Below are positions 31,183-45,001 of a stretch of DNA of 64,000 nt, piece by piece; positions within the stretch are counted from its first letter, which is position 1, and the number at the start of each line of letters is the position of its first letter. This DNA comes from Bathynomus jamesi. Lineage: Eukaryota; Arthropoda; Malacostraca; Isopoda; Cirolanidae. The stretch covers positions 1 to 64,000 of the forward strand of contig JAJOZX010007503.1 of NCBI GenBank assembly GCA_023014485.1. The letters run 5' to 3'. The notes below the pieces were generated by a model. The model did not search any database. It saw nothing but the letters and a program-made list of their open reading frames with translations, and was not told the DNA's origin. Position numbers and translations under genes: made by a program.

Positions 31183-32312
31183 ACGACGAGGAATCATAAG
31201 TAATAGAAAGAATGTGATTATTTTGGAAGGGGGTTTTAATTTCAAGTGAAAATTAAATCTTTATAAAATGAAGATATGGAAAGCGAAATGCAATATGATA
31301 CTCGAAAGAGAAGAAAACGAGGTGTTTTCACCACTACAGAACCTGATTTATATCCTGCAATTAATCTGTCGATAAAATAAAAAACTTTAGCTTTAGGATT
31401 TTTTCACTTTGAACTTGTAAAGTTTAATGTAAACACTTGAGAACCGTTTCACTTGTTACATGTCAAAACTAGATTGACTCAGAAATACATCGCCTAAGGA
31501 AAGTCCTTTGAGAGGAAATTTTGGTTTAAATTTGTTACGAAAAGCGGAGTTTGTTTATAGCGAAGTCGAAGCTTGACCAATAGAAGGTTAGCAGTGCTTG
31601 TACGAATGGCGTCATGTAATGAAAATGTTTCTGATAGATCGTTTAGATACTGAGTTACGTTTACCTTTAAGTCAAAGGTGACTTAGAGGTATAGCTTCAG
31701 TTGTAGTCATAGCCCTCAAAAGATGAAGTGTGTAATGAAGGGTTCCAGTTTCTGTCCCGGGTAACATTTTTTCCCCGGTAACCCCCAGATGTTACCGGTT
31801 CATTCTTGCTGTTTCGATCCTGTACCACATGTGGTTGGGTGCTGACGACAGCAGTGCACGACACTAATAACAGTAGCGTAGTCACTTAGTTTTCTTCGTT
31901 TTGTTTTACGCTCGAACTTTAACTTTACCTATAAAGTAGGCTAACATTGTTTATCGTTCTGATTCCAATATACACCTTTACACTGTTGTTATAAAACGCT
32001 ATTAAACTTTTACAAACCATGATCAGAAATCAAGTAGGCCTAAAGAAACAGGATAGGCCTTGCGCGTGACATGAATAGGCCGAGTTTCAAAATGGGTCCA
32101 GAATAGGTTCTAGGGCTTGAAGAAAAGTTTCCTTTCATTAGGCCCTAGGAGAGAATTGTGTTGAGTTTACTGTCTGAAATTTATCTTAAAGGTGGGCCCC
32201 ATTTCTCACGGGCTCGATGGAACTGGTAAATAAAATGACAAGGGAAGGCAAAGAGCGAACATCTGATGGGCACTGTACGACCCGCTCTGTATGACAAGCT
32301 CTGCTCCATTGC
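31183..32312. other. Mirror of 29,658-30,791
   Basis: Reverse-complement copy with scattered single-base differences, for example CACCTTAGAC in the left arm against CACCTTTGAC here when read on the same strand. No gene. Confidence 0.6.
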
Positions 32313-32506
32313 CAGTGGCGGCTCGTGACTAAAAATTCTAGGGGTGCTGTCTCTAAGAATGGGAATGAGCTGCTTTGAACATTTTTTGTATCATTGATTA
32401 TGGTATTATATATAGGTATTTATAAGTTAGTTATGAAATAGTAATTATGGTACTAATGAAATAAGTAATTGTGCACTTACCAGGTACTTCAGGTTCAATT
32501 GCAAAG

Positions 32507-33129
32507 TTATTTAAAAATGAAGTCCATTCTTCTATTTTATTCTGAGCAAAAAGGTCGATAACCTTCTCATTGAAATTTGGAGTACTGTTGATGATGCTTT
32601 TCTCCCATTGAAATCATTGCTAGAGCATTTAGTCGTTCTTGATTCATAGTGCTTCTTAGGAACGTTTTTTATTCTTTTCAACGTTGAGTGGCGCGTTCTG
32701 GCTCTGATGTAGTCATAGGAATTGTCAAAAGGATTTTTATGAGTTTTGTAAGTTCGCAAAGCACATCTGCTAGATTATTTTATGTGATGAATTTTAATAA
32801 ATTAATTAAATTGCCATAATTGTGCATATCAGGTCTACTGTAGAAAACCTGTAATTCCGTAAGAGATTTTCTTTTTCATCATGGGATATGCCTCAATAGT
32901 CGCTGTCACTTCTTCCAGGGCATTTTCTTATTAAAACTAGCGAAGTTTTCTTTGTTGAAAATTTTGCAGCTACTAATTGATTTGTGAAGGAATATATCTC
33001 CTTTGTGTCAACACATACACAGTCACACACTTCTTTTGCTTCAATCATGTGTTTTTGATGGATTTTCACAATACTTTGAATTTCTAATTTGAATTTCCGG
33101 CGTAGGACGACCTTCTCTTTTAATACCAA
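32507..33129 (-). pseudogene. hAT C-terminal region (right copy, frame-broken)
   Basis: Same protein as 28,836-29,462, but interrupted. Frames change near 32,940 (after MVLKEKV...QLVAAKF), 32,695 and 32,600, through single-base differences relative to the left arm. The order of SEPERC, KTFLRSTM and NALAM blocks is preserved across frames. Confidence 0.7.
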
Positions 33130-33220
33130 TTTTTTCTTGAAGAGATAAATTGTGAAAAATTAGTTGTTGTATTTTAGTCACACTCACTTGACTCACTTCT
33201 TATGGGCATGGCACTGTAGC

Positions 33221-36200
33221 CCTGTTCAAAAATCAACTTTTTCTTATTTTCATAGGTTTCTGTACTTTTTCCCATGCTTTTTGACCTGAAAGGCCGAAAA
33301 TCACAACCATTTTGACCTAGGTTGTTGGGAAGCATTGCCGCATGGAGCTTTAAGTTTTCTGCCTTGAAATCGGCCAAAAGCACCAGTTCCGGGGTCCCTT
33401 GAATCATGTTTTGCACTATAACTTTTTATCTAAACAAGATAGAGCAACAAAATAGGCACCAAATTAGTGTGTTTTTAATCCTCTTTCTAACTTATACAAT
33501 TATGATAGTCTTGGAACAAGAAATGGCACATTGGTACATACAAGATTTCAGAAATATCACAAAATTCGTTTTCTCACACTCAAGCAGACAAGGCGCCTTA
33601 TTCATGACACAAATTTGAGATTAACATTTTGTCACAAGTCTAATCGATCAAGAAGTGAAAGCATTACATGATGATTAATTTCATAATGACATTTACACAG
33701 TTGTTGAGAGTTTGTTTCTTGAAGCTGTCAAAGCGGCGTCTGTTGAACTCCACAGCTTGAAGGAGATAGTCCCTTTGCTTGGCATCTGTTGTTATGACAT
33801 TTGCAAAGTCGCTCATCATCTTGACACCACGTTCAGCAATGTCATTCACCGCTTTCAGATTCTTAACATAGTCCAACGCTTTTCTGTAGTCCTCATTCTG
33901 TGGCCAAGACGTGACAGGTTCCAGAAGCCACTCGGATCCAATGTTCAGTGTGTCCAGAGGAAATGTGATTCTGGGCCAATGAGATCAACCAGGGTGGTCT
34001 TAGCTGTGACACACTGGAATAGAGGCTTTCCTGTTCTGAAGCTGTCTGGCTTCTCAGTGGCATGTAACTGGGCAGCAATGTCGTGCTTCAATGTGTCACT
34101 CAATCTACTGCTGAACAGGGCAAATGGCACGACTTCCTGCGTCAGGTACCATTTGTGGTTTTCCATCTTATTAAGTACTGCATCAGCAAGCTCTGGGTCA
34201 GTTTTCTGTATTTCAACATGTCCTGGATTAGACTTAGATCATTCACGGAGCATCTGCAGCAGACATTGACATCATCCATACAGGAGTGTAGAACAGCGCA
34301 AGGAAGGTGTTGAGTCTTTCCAGCTTTGATACAGTGTCTTCGTCGTACTCAAGTTGATCTGCAAACATCACATTTTCATGGAGTACAGGTTTCTGGCCAT
34401 CCATCTGGCCTGATGAATGGCGCCTGGTCGACTCCAGTGAATACCTCGAGGAGGCGTTCCTCCAAGAACAATGACTGTCAGTTCAGCCATTTCCCTGTAG
34501 TCGGCTCTTGGAAGCCTTTCTGCTGTTAGAATGTCTTGGAGTATTTCTTCACTGTTCTTCTTCTTTTCCTTCAGCCATTTGCTGTTGATAGCCAGCATCT
34601 TTGGGGTTTTCCTTGGACAAGTCCGTCCAAACATCCTTCAGATGCTCAACCAGGGATTATCTGGCCCCTTCACCTTCCCAAACAGCTTCTCCCAAACTGC
34701 TCCTACTAGGATTTCCAGGATGTGATGTCGACAGGCCAGATAAAACACCTTTTTGTTCAGCATTTTCTCTAGCAGTTTGGCAGCTCCTCTGTGAACTCCC
34801 TGTTACTGGATGTAGTGTCAAAACAAGGGCAGTAACATTATCCGTAAGTTCCCATGTCTCCAGTAAATCCATTGAAGCCTCAGCCTGAGCTGTGCCAGAA
34901 GAATTGTCGATGACAGGTACTCCCAATAACTTTCCTTCAGTGTTGAAGGTGGACCAGACACTAGCACAGCTAAAGTCTCTGAGTACTTCCGGTTCACTGC
35001 CCAAAGACATCTTTGAGCAACTTTCCATCCCAGTGTAAGGCAGCGTACTGTGGGGTTTTCACAAAACTTGGACATGTGACTCTGGCTGATATTATACTTG
35101 GACAGCATTCTGTTGCGACGTGTTGTTGAGGTTGAGATGACGAAGTTATCCAGATCAGCCCCTCCAGCTTTCAAGGTGGCAGAAACCATGGCAGTAACTT
35201 GATTGTCTGATAACCAAGACGATCAGCTGTATTGCAGATGACATCACATTCCATGACCTTCCTTGGAACGTCAGTGTCACACTAGTCACAGTGTCTTGAT
35301 GGTGAGACATCCAGGACGAGGCTGATGGTAATCCATGTCCTCTGTGTTAGCGTCGTTGTCAGTTGAGTCACCCCAGGTAATGTCATCCACATGAACAACT
35401 GCCTCTTGTTCTGCTGCAGCTGTAAAATAGTACAACATGTTAAGACAGTAATTGTTAGTACATGCTAAATATCGCAATGGAGTAAAACTTAAACTTTTTG
35501 TAACGTTCAAAGTAATTAGTTTTACCTTGTTCTTGTCTATGCTGCAGTCTTTCATTCCTCGCTGCTTGCTGCAGGGATCTTGTCTCAAAATCTTGTCATG
35601 ACCAGACATATGACCTTTCCTCTCAGTCTTTTGGTCTTCGTAGAACCTGATATCCTCATCTTTCTTCTCTCTGATAACTCTGTTGTTCTGTATTTCCTGG
35701 ATTGCATCTGGAGCTCCTATATCGAACAGGCTGTCTAATTCCAGCACAAATGCTCCTCTTTTTCCTCCAGGGTTACTTGCTCTTCCTTTGCTTTTCACCA
35801 GAGCACGATGTTTCTCATGTAGTTTCATGAGAGCTTCATTGCGTTGTACTTGGTCATTGTCTTGATCCTAGCCATCTGCCAGAATGGGATGATAGATTCA
35901 ACTGTTTCATATGCAAGGTCTTGAACCATGGGCCTCCCTGCATTTTCCGGTAATTCTGAAGATTAAGGAAATACTGGAACGTCTGTCTGTTGTGGGAAGC
36001 TGGAACCACTGATAAAAGCTGAAGGGTATCCAACCAGGAAAGTTTCAGTGAGAGATCTGGTAGATGGCCCAGTTGACACCTTCCTGTGGACGTACGTGGA
36101 GGTTCTGAGATATCAACTGTGCGCCCACGGAGCTCCCTCAGCTCCTTGCTTAATGCCATTGTGAAGTTGTAACTTGTAGATGGTTTTCTAGATTCTGATT

Positions 36201-36554
36201 GAGTTTCTGTTGTTTCCTGAAAATGATAGATAATTATTATTATTTATTATTATTATATTAATTTTTTATTTATTATTATTATTAGTATTATTATTATTTA
36301 TTTATTTTATCTCTTTCATTTGATACCTAATTTGTTGCTCTATCTTGTTTAGATCAAAAGTTAGTGCAAAACATAATTCAAGGGACCCCGAATTGGCGCT
36401 TTGGCCGATTTCAAGGCAGAAAATTTAAAGCTCCATGCGGCAATGCTTCCCAACATCCTAGGTCAAAATAGTTGTGATTTTCGGCTTTTTCAGGTCAAAA
36501 GCATGGGAAAATGTACAGAACCTATGAAAATAAGAAAAGTTGATTTTGAACAGG
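33221..36554 (-). mobile_element. Nested DNA transposon (right copy)
   Basis: Opens CCTGTTCAAAAATCAAC at 33,221 and closes with the inverse at 36,554. Mirror of 25,378-28,743, about 32 bases shorter. Confidence 0.8.
33664..36159 (-). pseudogene. Nested-element transposase (right copy, frame-broken)
   Basis: Exons correspond to 36,159-35,526 and 35,419-33,664. This copy reads through LSKYNISQSHMSKFCENP and FGKVKG-PDNPW, where the left copy is broken. It is itself broken at about 36,090, 35,845, 35,665, 35,310, 35,200, 35,050, 34,940, 34,610, 34,360, 34,240 and 33,960. The breaks are single-base gains or losses, many in homopolymers. Taken together, each arm supplies the open frame where the other fails, so the underlying gene is probably open throughout. 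Confidence 0.7.
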
Positions 36555-37163
36555 CCTAGCTTGGCAGCCATGGCTGAATCAAATTTCAAGAAAAAAACGG
36601 AAATTACGAAAAATCAAGAAATAATTACCAAATACATAATTAAATCACTAAGCCAATAAAATCTATCAAATAAAATGTTAAATATTACTATTGTTACTAA
36701 TCACCGTTAGAAATGAAATAATTGTAGTATAAGCAAAGCGAAACGTCAACACATTCACCGCGTTCAACGAACAGATAGGAACTGCGCTGTCTGCAGTGCT
36801 TCGACTCACTTTCGACTGCGACTCTGCATAGAGAGAGGGCAGACTCCCTCTCTCTCTCTATGCGTCTATGGCAACAAAGCATTGGAGTTCCTTTCGGGCA
36901 TCGCGAGCAATTAATGCTGAAATCTGGTGCTGTTAGCGCGCAGTTCCAATGAAGGTTGAAAATGATTTAATGTTTTTAATCATTCATTATTGAAATAATT
37001 ACTGAAATAAAAGGATGAGCATTGAACAATGAATAAAGTTTCAAAAGTTATTGAAAAAGTTATTCAGTGAGCTCATCTTTATATTGTTCTTGATTATTTC
37101 AATTGTAAATAAAAAATTTAGGAGTGCTGCAGTTCCGCACTGCCTACCGACGAGCCACCCCTG

Positions 37164-38061
37164 CGAGTCCATTCACTGACTGAATAATTTGCGATGCGCT
37201 CTACGCCCCCCACCCCCCCCATCACATTTGGGTTTTCAATTCGCATTGAAAAATAATCTCGTGTTCCTTTTCCGTCTGATCCTGGAAATTACAAATAATT
37301 TTAAGTACATTATATTATGAGTTTTATGAATTCCTAACTTTTTATATTATTAATTAACTTATTTATCTATTTGACAAGATTAAATTGTTCTGATATTTAT
37401 CTCCAGTACTATCTTAACACTAATCTATTTTTAATTAGGTAATTGGATGAAAAAGTCGTTATATCACGTTACTATTATTCTTATACCTAATTGGTTGAAC
37501 ATTAATTCATTCCTAAACATGTATGAACGTCTTTAGATTCGGCTGGCTGGTTTCGTGCCAGAAGTCACGTCCATTTTCTAAATTTATTTTAGGCGTACAT
37601 GATATTTCTATGTTAATCTTATGTGTTTTTCCTTTATGTATTAGAATTGTATTATTTTACATTTATTAATGAACACCAATTTTTACAGTCCCGACAGTAA
37701 TTGGCTTTTCTGAAATCTGTAGCACTGTTTGGTTTTATAAGCCGACTTTAAAGTGTCTTTATTCGAATAATTTGAATATCACCGTCTCACACGCCGTTTC
37801 ACGAGCTTAAAGTTGGGCATTTTTTAAAATTTAATTTTGTTCACGTGTCCAAATTGTAGCTTGTAAGTTTTCTGAATTTATTGCGTTTCCTCCGGAAATA
37901 ATTTTACAATTTTTGTATTGAGCAAATATCTTTTGGCGATTTTGTTCCCCGAAAAAATCTGCGGAACTTTTGAGACCTAATTTCCATATTTTTTTGTAAT
38001 TTTTTTTTTTATTTTAAAGAAATTTAATTAAGCGCCGTTCTTGAGTCACGTATAAAAGTCT
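37164..38061. other. Mirror of 23,859-24,762
   Basis: No gene seen. A poly-C run at about 37,206-37,220 corresponds to the poly-G at 24,706-24,720 of the left arm. Confidence 0.5.
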
Positions 38062-38684
38062 AGGGTTGCCAAGTGTCCTTTATTTCAAAGGACAGTTCTT
38101 TATTTCAGCTCGTGTGTCCTTGTCCTTTGATAAACTCGGAAAGGACGCCATATGTCCTTTAATTCTAATTGAGACGGAGATGTTTTCAAACTTAATTAAT
38201 TCGTTAATCGGGAGAAGTGAGATTCAACATTCAGATGTGATTTCTAGTAAATCAGAGTTGGCAATCCTGCCCCATTGCCCGTTGCCATTGTCATCCTTGC
38301 TGGAAAGGAACGAGGAAGGCATCGCCCGCTAACATATTTTTTGTGCTTTGCCAAATTGCCATATTAAACCGGCTTCATGAGTTTTTGACGTGATTCTATT
38401 TTTTATGAGTTGAAGAATATCTTCAGATGAATACTTAGGTAAGAATACTTAATTATATACTAGGTTTCCCTCTCTTAGAAAGTTAGAAAACATTATTTTA
38501 TGTTTCATTTCAATACAGTAGTGTGATTTTACGAGTGTACGACTTTTTAGACATATTTTGTCTCTGAATATAATAAAGAAATTGTAAAAAATATTGCGCA
38601 AGTAAATTTTTATCATGATAAGCAATGGAATATCGGTAGCGTGCAAGTGTCCTTTATTCAAGATCTGTTGACTTGGCAACCCTG
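38062..38684. mobile_element. hAT-type MITE (right copy)
   Basis: Mirror of 23,235-23,858, with AGGGTTGCCAAGTGTCC at 38,062 and GGCAACCCTG at 38,684. Confidence 0.65.
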
Positions 38685-39612
38685 TATATAATAATAAAAC
38701 CCTCTGTATAAATCCTCCGAGACTTAAACGAGTGAAAACATCTTTTGAAATTTAAATTGAATTTTCTGAACAAAAATTTGTAAGTGTACAATACATTCGT
38801 AAACTTATTTTAATTGATGTTCCATTGAGTGAAATTTTTCATTTTGTGAAATAAACTTTATAGGAGGGATTGTGTTGTTTCTGCGCGACCTTGCAATAGC
38901 CTCTCCCGTAAGCTGAGGGTAAATTAATAGTGAAAGTTCGCAGTTCGAAGTTAAAAGTGGGCTTCGAGTAAGCCGAGAAAACTATGCGTATAGAATTGAA
39001 AGGTCATCCGAGTGATAACCAAAGTCATTCTGAACAAACGAATTCGCGCGCGCAATAAGTGCAATGAAGAAGTGGTTGCACCAACTACTTAAATAATAAG
39101 TAAAAGCTGTATTTTAACAACGTATGAAAATAAATGTTTGAGTTTCGATTTATCGTGGGCATATTAATATTCCTCTACCTACTGATTGCTGGGTCTTTTT
39201 TGGGTGGTAGAAGCACGCGAGACTTCTCGGTTGTAATTCGTCGCAATTATTACATAAACGACCATTTCCATCCTGCGTTTGATACGGTAAATGTGTGAGG
39301 AAGATTAGTTGCCGAAATAAATTTGTCTTACTGTTTCCACTGGAACAAATTACGATTTATTTGGCCGCTGATGCCATTTCTCATTCTTTACGCGTGTGTT
39401 TATTTTTATTGACCTTTCGCACCATCGGTTACTTTTTGGGGTTACAAAGAAATCGTCGTGACTTTTTAAAAATTAGAACCTCGTATGACTAAGAGATTCT
39501 TTATTCCCAGTTGTAGGTATTTAAGAGCCGTTGAAGCGCGCAACGTAATATAAACCAGGTTTTATAACAGTACAGTAAATGGAGTGTAAGTTAGATGTAT
39601 TGATATCATTGA
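38685..39612. other. Mirror of 22,301-23,234
   Basis: No gene seen. Frames here, such as 39,295-39,492, have no recognisable protein features. Confidence 0.45.
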
Positions 39613-39876
39613 GTAGGGCAGCGGGAGAAGGGGATAAACGACAAAATCGGCAAAATGCGTTTTTTGTTTGAAAAGACGGCTTATTCTTCCCTCTATTACC
39701 TCCAATTGGCAGATATATCCCACTTTGTGAGTGGAAACACTGTTCCCACTCACAAAATGGAATATCTGCCAATTGGAGGTGATAGAGGGAACTTGGGAAG
39801 AATAAACTGTCTTTTCAAACAAAAAACACATTTTGCCGATTTTGTCGCTTATCCCTTTCTCCCGCTGCCGCTACTA
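39613..39876. mobile_element. Palindromic MITE (right copy)
   Basis: Mirror of 22,037-22,300. Because the element is itself palindromic, both copies look alike on either strand. Confidence 0.85.
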
Positions 39877-39918
39877 ATAGATTTTAATTGGTTTATTTGC
39901 AATTTCGGTTTCTAATAT

Positions 39919-41255
39919 GAAAATAAAACCCACTCTAATAGACAGAGTTTATTTCCACGACAGTTTCGACGCCCTGGCATCCTCCTCGGGTGGATACAGA
40001 AACACGAATGAACCAAAACAAGAGGAAAAGCAGTCCAGGGACCGACCGTTAAGAATTCGCACCTAGGTAGATCCCATTTCTCCCGACACCGGAAGGGCAT
40101 TTTCATTAAGTACATTCGCGCAAATTTTTTTAAAACTATTTCCTCTTCTAAACATACAGATTCTATTATTTTTTACATAATTATTACATTTATATTAAAT
40201 TTATTACATTTAATATTGCATAATTATTTATTACAGAAATTATAAATTATTAATACTTGGTTATTACATTATTGTTTATTATACAGAACTTATAAACCGA
40301 AAAACGAATGAAAAAAGCCGATTAGGAACAATCCAGAAACCAATGAGAAATTCGCACCTAGGTTAGATACCGTTCTCCCGACACTGGAAGGGCATTTTAT
40401 TACAGGGTCCGCTTATAATAAGTACATTCCCACAAATTAAAACTATCTTCTTGTTCTATACATACAGATTCTAATATTTTGACATAATTACTGCATTTAT
40501 TATTACATTTACATTTTTTAACATTTATTATTATTACCTTTACCCTAATTATTATTATTTATAATATTACCTTTATTATTACATCTGTTGCATTTATATT
40601 TATTTCCACATTTATTACTTCCATTATTCATTTACTAAAGGCGAGTAAGGAACATTCCAATCCAGAGACATTTAAGAATTCACACTTAGGTTCGAACACG
40701 TTCCCACGACTCCGTAAGAAGATAGTTTTAATTTGTGGGAATGTACTTATAAGCGGACCCTGTAATAAAATGCCCTTCCAGTGTCGGGAGAACGGTATCT
40801 AACGTAGGTGCGAATTTCTCATTGGTTTCTGGATTGTTCCTAATCGGCTTTTTTCATTCGTTTTTCGGTTTATAAGTTCTGTATAATAAACAATAATGTA
40901 ATAACCATGTATAATAATTTATAATTTCTGTAATAAATAATTATGCAATATTAAATGTATAAATTTAATAATAAATGTAATAATTATGTAAAAAATATAA
41001 TAGAATCTGTATGTTTAGAAGAGGAAGATAGTTTTAAAAAAATTTGCGCGAATGTACTTAATGAAAATGCCCTTCCGGTGTCGGGAGAATGGGATCTAAC
41101 CTAGGTGCGAATTCTTAACGGTCGGTCCCTGGACTGCTTTTCCCTCTTGTTTTGGTTCATTCGTGTTTCTGTATCCACCGAGGAGGATGCCAGTGGGCGT
41201 CGAAACTGTCGTGGAAATAAACTCTGTCTATTAGAGTGGGTTTTTATTTTCATAT
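39919..41255. mobile_element. Fold-back element of about 1.34 kb (right copy)
   Basis: Mirror of 20,641-21,996, about 20 bases shorter from single-base losses. Confidence 0.8.
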
Positions 41256-41619
41256 TTTGACATTCACGTAGAAAAAAGTGAAGTTTTTTTGCATTCGGTT
41301 TCTAAATTGAAAAATGTGAAATTGGGAATCTGAAAAAGGAAACGATTCTCAAATTAATCCATTTCCATTAAAATATTTCCACTTGAAGTTAAAAATATTT
41401 CAAAGAAAATACGACTCCGGCTTCACTCTTTATCCTTTTCCAAACCAGGAAACTTTTCCAAAATTTGGAACTTCCACTTTGGAACCGCGAATAGGAATGA
41501 CGCGAAGTAGGAAATAATCCTTTAATTGTACGAGTATTAAAGAGAAAATATGATTAATAAAAACTTGCTCGCAACATCTTTTACGGAAGAACTCCGAAGT
41601 ATTTTTGGTTGGTGTACGT

Positions 41620-41764
41620 CAAGAAATGGATTTAATAGAAGCGCGACCTTTCGGCCTATACTGTGAGGTCTTCCTCGAGTGCGAGTGATGAAGACCTTAT
41701 GAACTGATGAAGATCTTAGAATAGCCGAAAGCTTTTACTTCAAATAAATCCATTTCTTAGTCTC
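41620..41764. mobile_element. Penelope-like tail fold-back (right copy, candidate)
   Basis: Here on the plus strand: AAGAAATGGATTT, CTTTCGGCC, then CTGATGAAGATC, GCCGAAAGC and AAATAAATCCATTTCTTA. Same caveats as the left copy. Confidence 0.4.
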
Positions 41765-42820
41765 GCTTTATTTCCTTTAATAATGATGATGATAATGATA
41801 ACAGTTTGGCTTCTCTCGAATGCGAATATTCACTTAACCTATATTGGTATATCGCGTGACGTCAGACCTTATTTTAGTGACGTCATGTGACTCATCTCGG
41901 CACAACTTCGTGCATTTCACGTAAAATTTCGGAAACAAAAAATTCGCGTAAAAATGTAAAATTTCTAAAGCACCAAAATTAGTAGTGGATAAAAGGATTG
42001 GGTTTTATTTGTAGAATTTTATAACTGTCGCCAAAAGTAATAAAATATTGAAAGAGAAACGACATTACCAATTATGATAGTAACTGGAGATGTGACGACC
42101 CCACCGCCCGCCGAAAGGTGTGGCTAGTTCCGCATCACCTCCGATACGGAAGAGGAAGGATTAGACTGGGGAGCCATCCTTCCCTCTTCTTCCCACTAAG
42201 GGCGACAATAGCCTCGAATGTGAGCGCCGCGCTACCCGAGCAGCGCACGTAACTGCGGGCGGGCACGTGTAAGCGTGTGGAATGTAAGGGGAATAAATGA
42301 TGAGCGAAAGAGAGCATTGGTGCGGTGTTTAAGGATGGAAAGTTAGGTATTCTAGAGATGCGTGAAACAAAGATGAAAAGAGAGAGAGAGTGTATGAACG
42401 AGTGTCGAGTGTGTGAGCGAGATGGCCGCGAGCTTACTGATGAATGGTGTATGGTATGAAGCGATGAGAAACTTCTCTTGCGTCAGTTCCCCGACTGCGT
42501 TTATGAAATTCAAGTTTGCGAGAGTGTTGGATATGTGCCGAGTGATAATAAGTGTGAGGATGAGAAAGAGAGCTTCATAGTGTGATTGGAAGGGTGTCTG
42601 AATGTTACAAAGTGTTTATGACAGGAAATGAATAGGAAAATGATATGGGTCCGAAGGGTGAGGTGATGGGGAAGCATAGTGTACCAAGAGTTAATGATGA
42701 TGGATGCGTGCCGAAATAGTGAGAGATCTGTGTATAACGAATACATATTTTGAATATAAGGGAGTACACAAGTATACCTGGTATGGAGCAAATGATATGT
42801 ATGGTGAGGAAGGCGTGCGC

Positions 42821-44713
42821 GGACAGGATGCCGAATGCACTTATGCCGAAGGACAAGAAGCCGAACGGACACGAAGCCGAAAATCCGTGATGCCGAACGG
42901 ACACGAAGCCGAAAATCCGTGACGCCGAACGGACACAAGCCGAAAATCTGTGATGCCGAACGGACACGAAGCCGAAATTCTATGACGCCGAACAGACATG
43001 AAGCCGAAATTCAGAAAGTCGAATAGACACTAAACCGAACTGTAAAATGAGATGCAAAATAATTCAAAAACTTTATTTACAACTTACAACTTACTTTATT
43101 ACAACTTTATTTACAATTTATCATAAAATAAGGGAAAATCATTAAAAATGTAATTAAAAATGTAAGCTAACGCACGTAGGAAACCCAGACCGTCTTCTTT
43201 ATTGTACGAAGTGAAAATAGACTTTATCCTTTCGTTGATGGCATCATATTTTTTGTTCGGTCTTGAAATATTGATTCCCATAGAAGCCTGTTCGATTAAA
43301 CTTCATTTGTTGCTTGCTCACTCTGATCATTCTAAGAAGCTTGGGTAATGTGGGATGAGTTACATTAAGCCTTTTTTTGAAGGCCTGATGCCAACCTTCC
43401 AGAGAATTGTTCGTTCTCGGCAGATTTTCCTTAACGCGAGAGTAAACTGACCATAATTCTACATCAAAGATCGGCTTCCTTCTCCTCCCCCGTTGTACTA
43501 CTCCTAACCATGTGCTCTCGAAGTAAACTAAAAAGTCGCTTAACATTTCATCTATTGTGGGATTTAAGGAGTGAGAAATTCTTCAAATAATTCTTGAACG
43601 TCTGCTGGTGGGGCAAAAGCAAGACTTGTAATTGCTTAATGAGGTTGCATTGTCAGGTTCGGCATACCAGTTTTGCAGGCCACGAGCTTGAATGTTACGC
43701 CATAGGCATTGGCCAAATGAAAAAAGCAGCCTGAAATGGTGTTTGGGAAATTTTTTTTATACTATTAATTGCTGCTCTTTCGAAGTCTACTGTCATCGAA
43801 GTTGGATCCTTAACTCCTTTATTTTCAAGAAATTAAAAATTTCGTCATACGTTTGCTCATGCTTGTTACTTGCAATACAATACACTAATGGCAACGTTTT
43901 GCTTTCCGAATAAGCGCATGTATAGTATAGAGTTGTTTTCCTAGTGGGGCAGAGTCAAATGTGCCATCTCCAAACCACGTTTGCTTTTTGGATAAGAGCT
44001 CCAGATTTTTTTCAGTAGATAAGATAACAACAGCATCACTTTCATACAGCCGAAAGTTATCTCCTCGTGTCGTTGCGTTCAAATCTTCAACCATGTCTAC
44101 CTTTCTTGCTCTTCTTATTATTCTTCCAAGTGTTTCTCTCTTAGGTTGGGCTCCAGCTACACTAAGTGGCAATTCTTCGGTTGCATTGCTAATTATGCTG
44201 CTTGTAACTTCTTCCGAATGCTCAGCTTGAGTTTTCATACGGTCCAATACTTTCAAACAGAATTACGAGCTCCATCAGGGGGGTAGATGATCAGAAGCAT
44301 TACTATGCACACTATCATTAATAGTTTTAATTCTAGCACCACACTCTTTACGTTTCTCACACCTCCAGTATGTGGTTTCGTTAACTTTTTTGTCCACAAT
44401 GTATGTATTATACCCACTAAAAGGAGCTTTCTTCACCGCGTGCTGTTTTAACGAATTCCATGTTTAAACTAAAGGGTTAGTAAAATACCCAAATAATTCG
44501 GTTACTATTTATCTGAGAAGCTAAATAAATAGCAATTTTTTTCATTTTTAATTAGTTAGTTGGTTTTGTTAGGTTGGTTGGTTAGTTAGTTAGTTAGATT
44601 AGTTATTGATCCAAGCTAATTAGTTTGTGATTAGTTAGTTTTATTTTTTTTGAAGTTAGTTAACTAGTTTTTATAAGTTTTTCTTACCCCCCCCCCCCGT
44701 TGCTTTATATTTA

Positions 44714-44766
<53 letters not shown>

Positions 44767-45001
44767 TATATCATAGTTGTTCGGCTCTCTCACTCTCTAT
44801 TCGGCTTTCTGAATTTCGGCTTCATGTCTGTTCGGCGTCATAGAATTTCGGCTTCGTGTCCGTTCGGCATCACAGATTTTCGGCTTTGTGTCCGTTCGGC
44901 GTCACGGATTTTCGGCTTCGTGTCCGTTCGGCATCACGGATTTTCGGCATCTTGGCTTCGGCTTCTTGTCCTTCGGCATAAGTGCACTCGGCATCCTGTC
45001 C
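42821..45001 (-). mobile_element. Mutator-like transposon (right copy)
   Basis: Bounded by GGACAGGATGCCGAATGCAC at 42,821 and its inverse ending at 45,001, with 32-bp tandem repeats inside both ends (about 42,860-43,020 and 44,810-44,945). Mirror of 16,868-19,065. Confidence 0.85.
43145..44462 (-). pseudogene. MULE transposase (right copy, frame-broken)
   Basis: Mirror of 17,411-18,731. WFGDGTFDSAPLGKQLYTIH is intact at about 43,930-43,990. Frame changes lie near 43,905, 43,825, 43,735, 43,575 and 43,315. Six C bases at the HSHPPD position (five in the left copy) restore that local frame here. Confidence 0.75.

Larger units (their letters stand above)
32313..37163 (-). mobile_element. hAT transposon with nested transposon (right copy)
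   Basis: Same termini (CAGTGGCGGCTCGTGACT at 32,313; CACCCCTG ending at 37,163) and the same nested content as 24,763-29,657, in reverse orientation. About 45 bases shorter than its mate through many small deletions. Confidence 0.75.
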
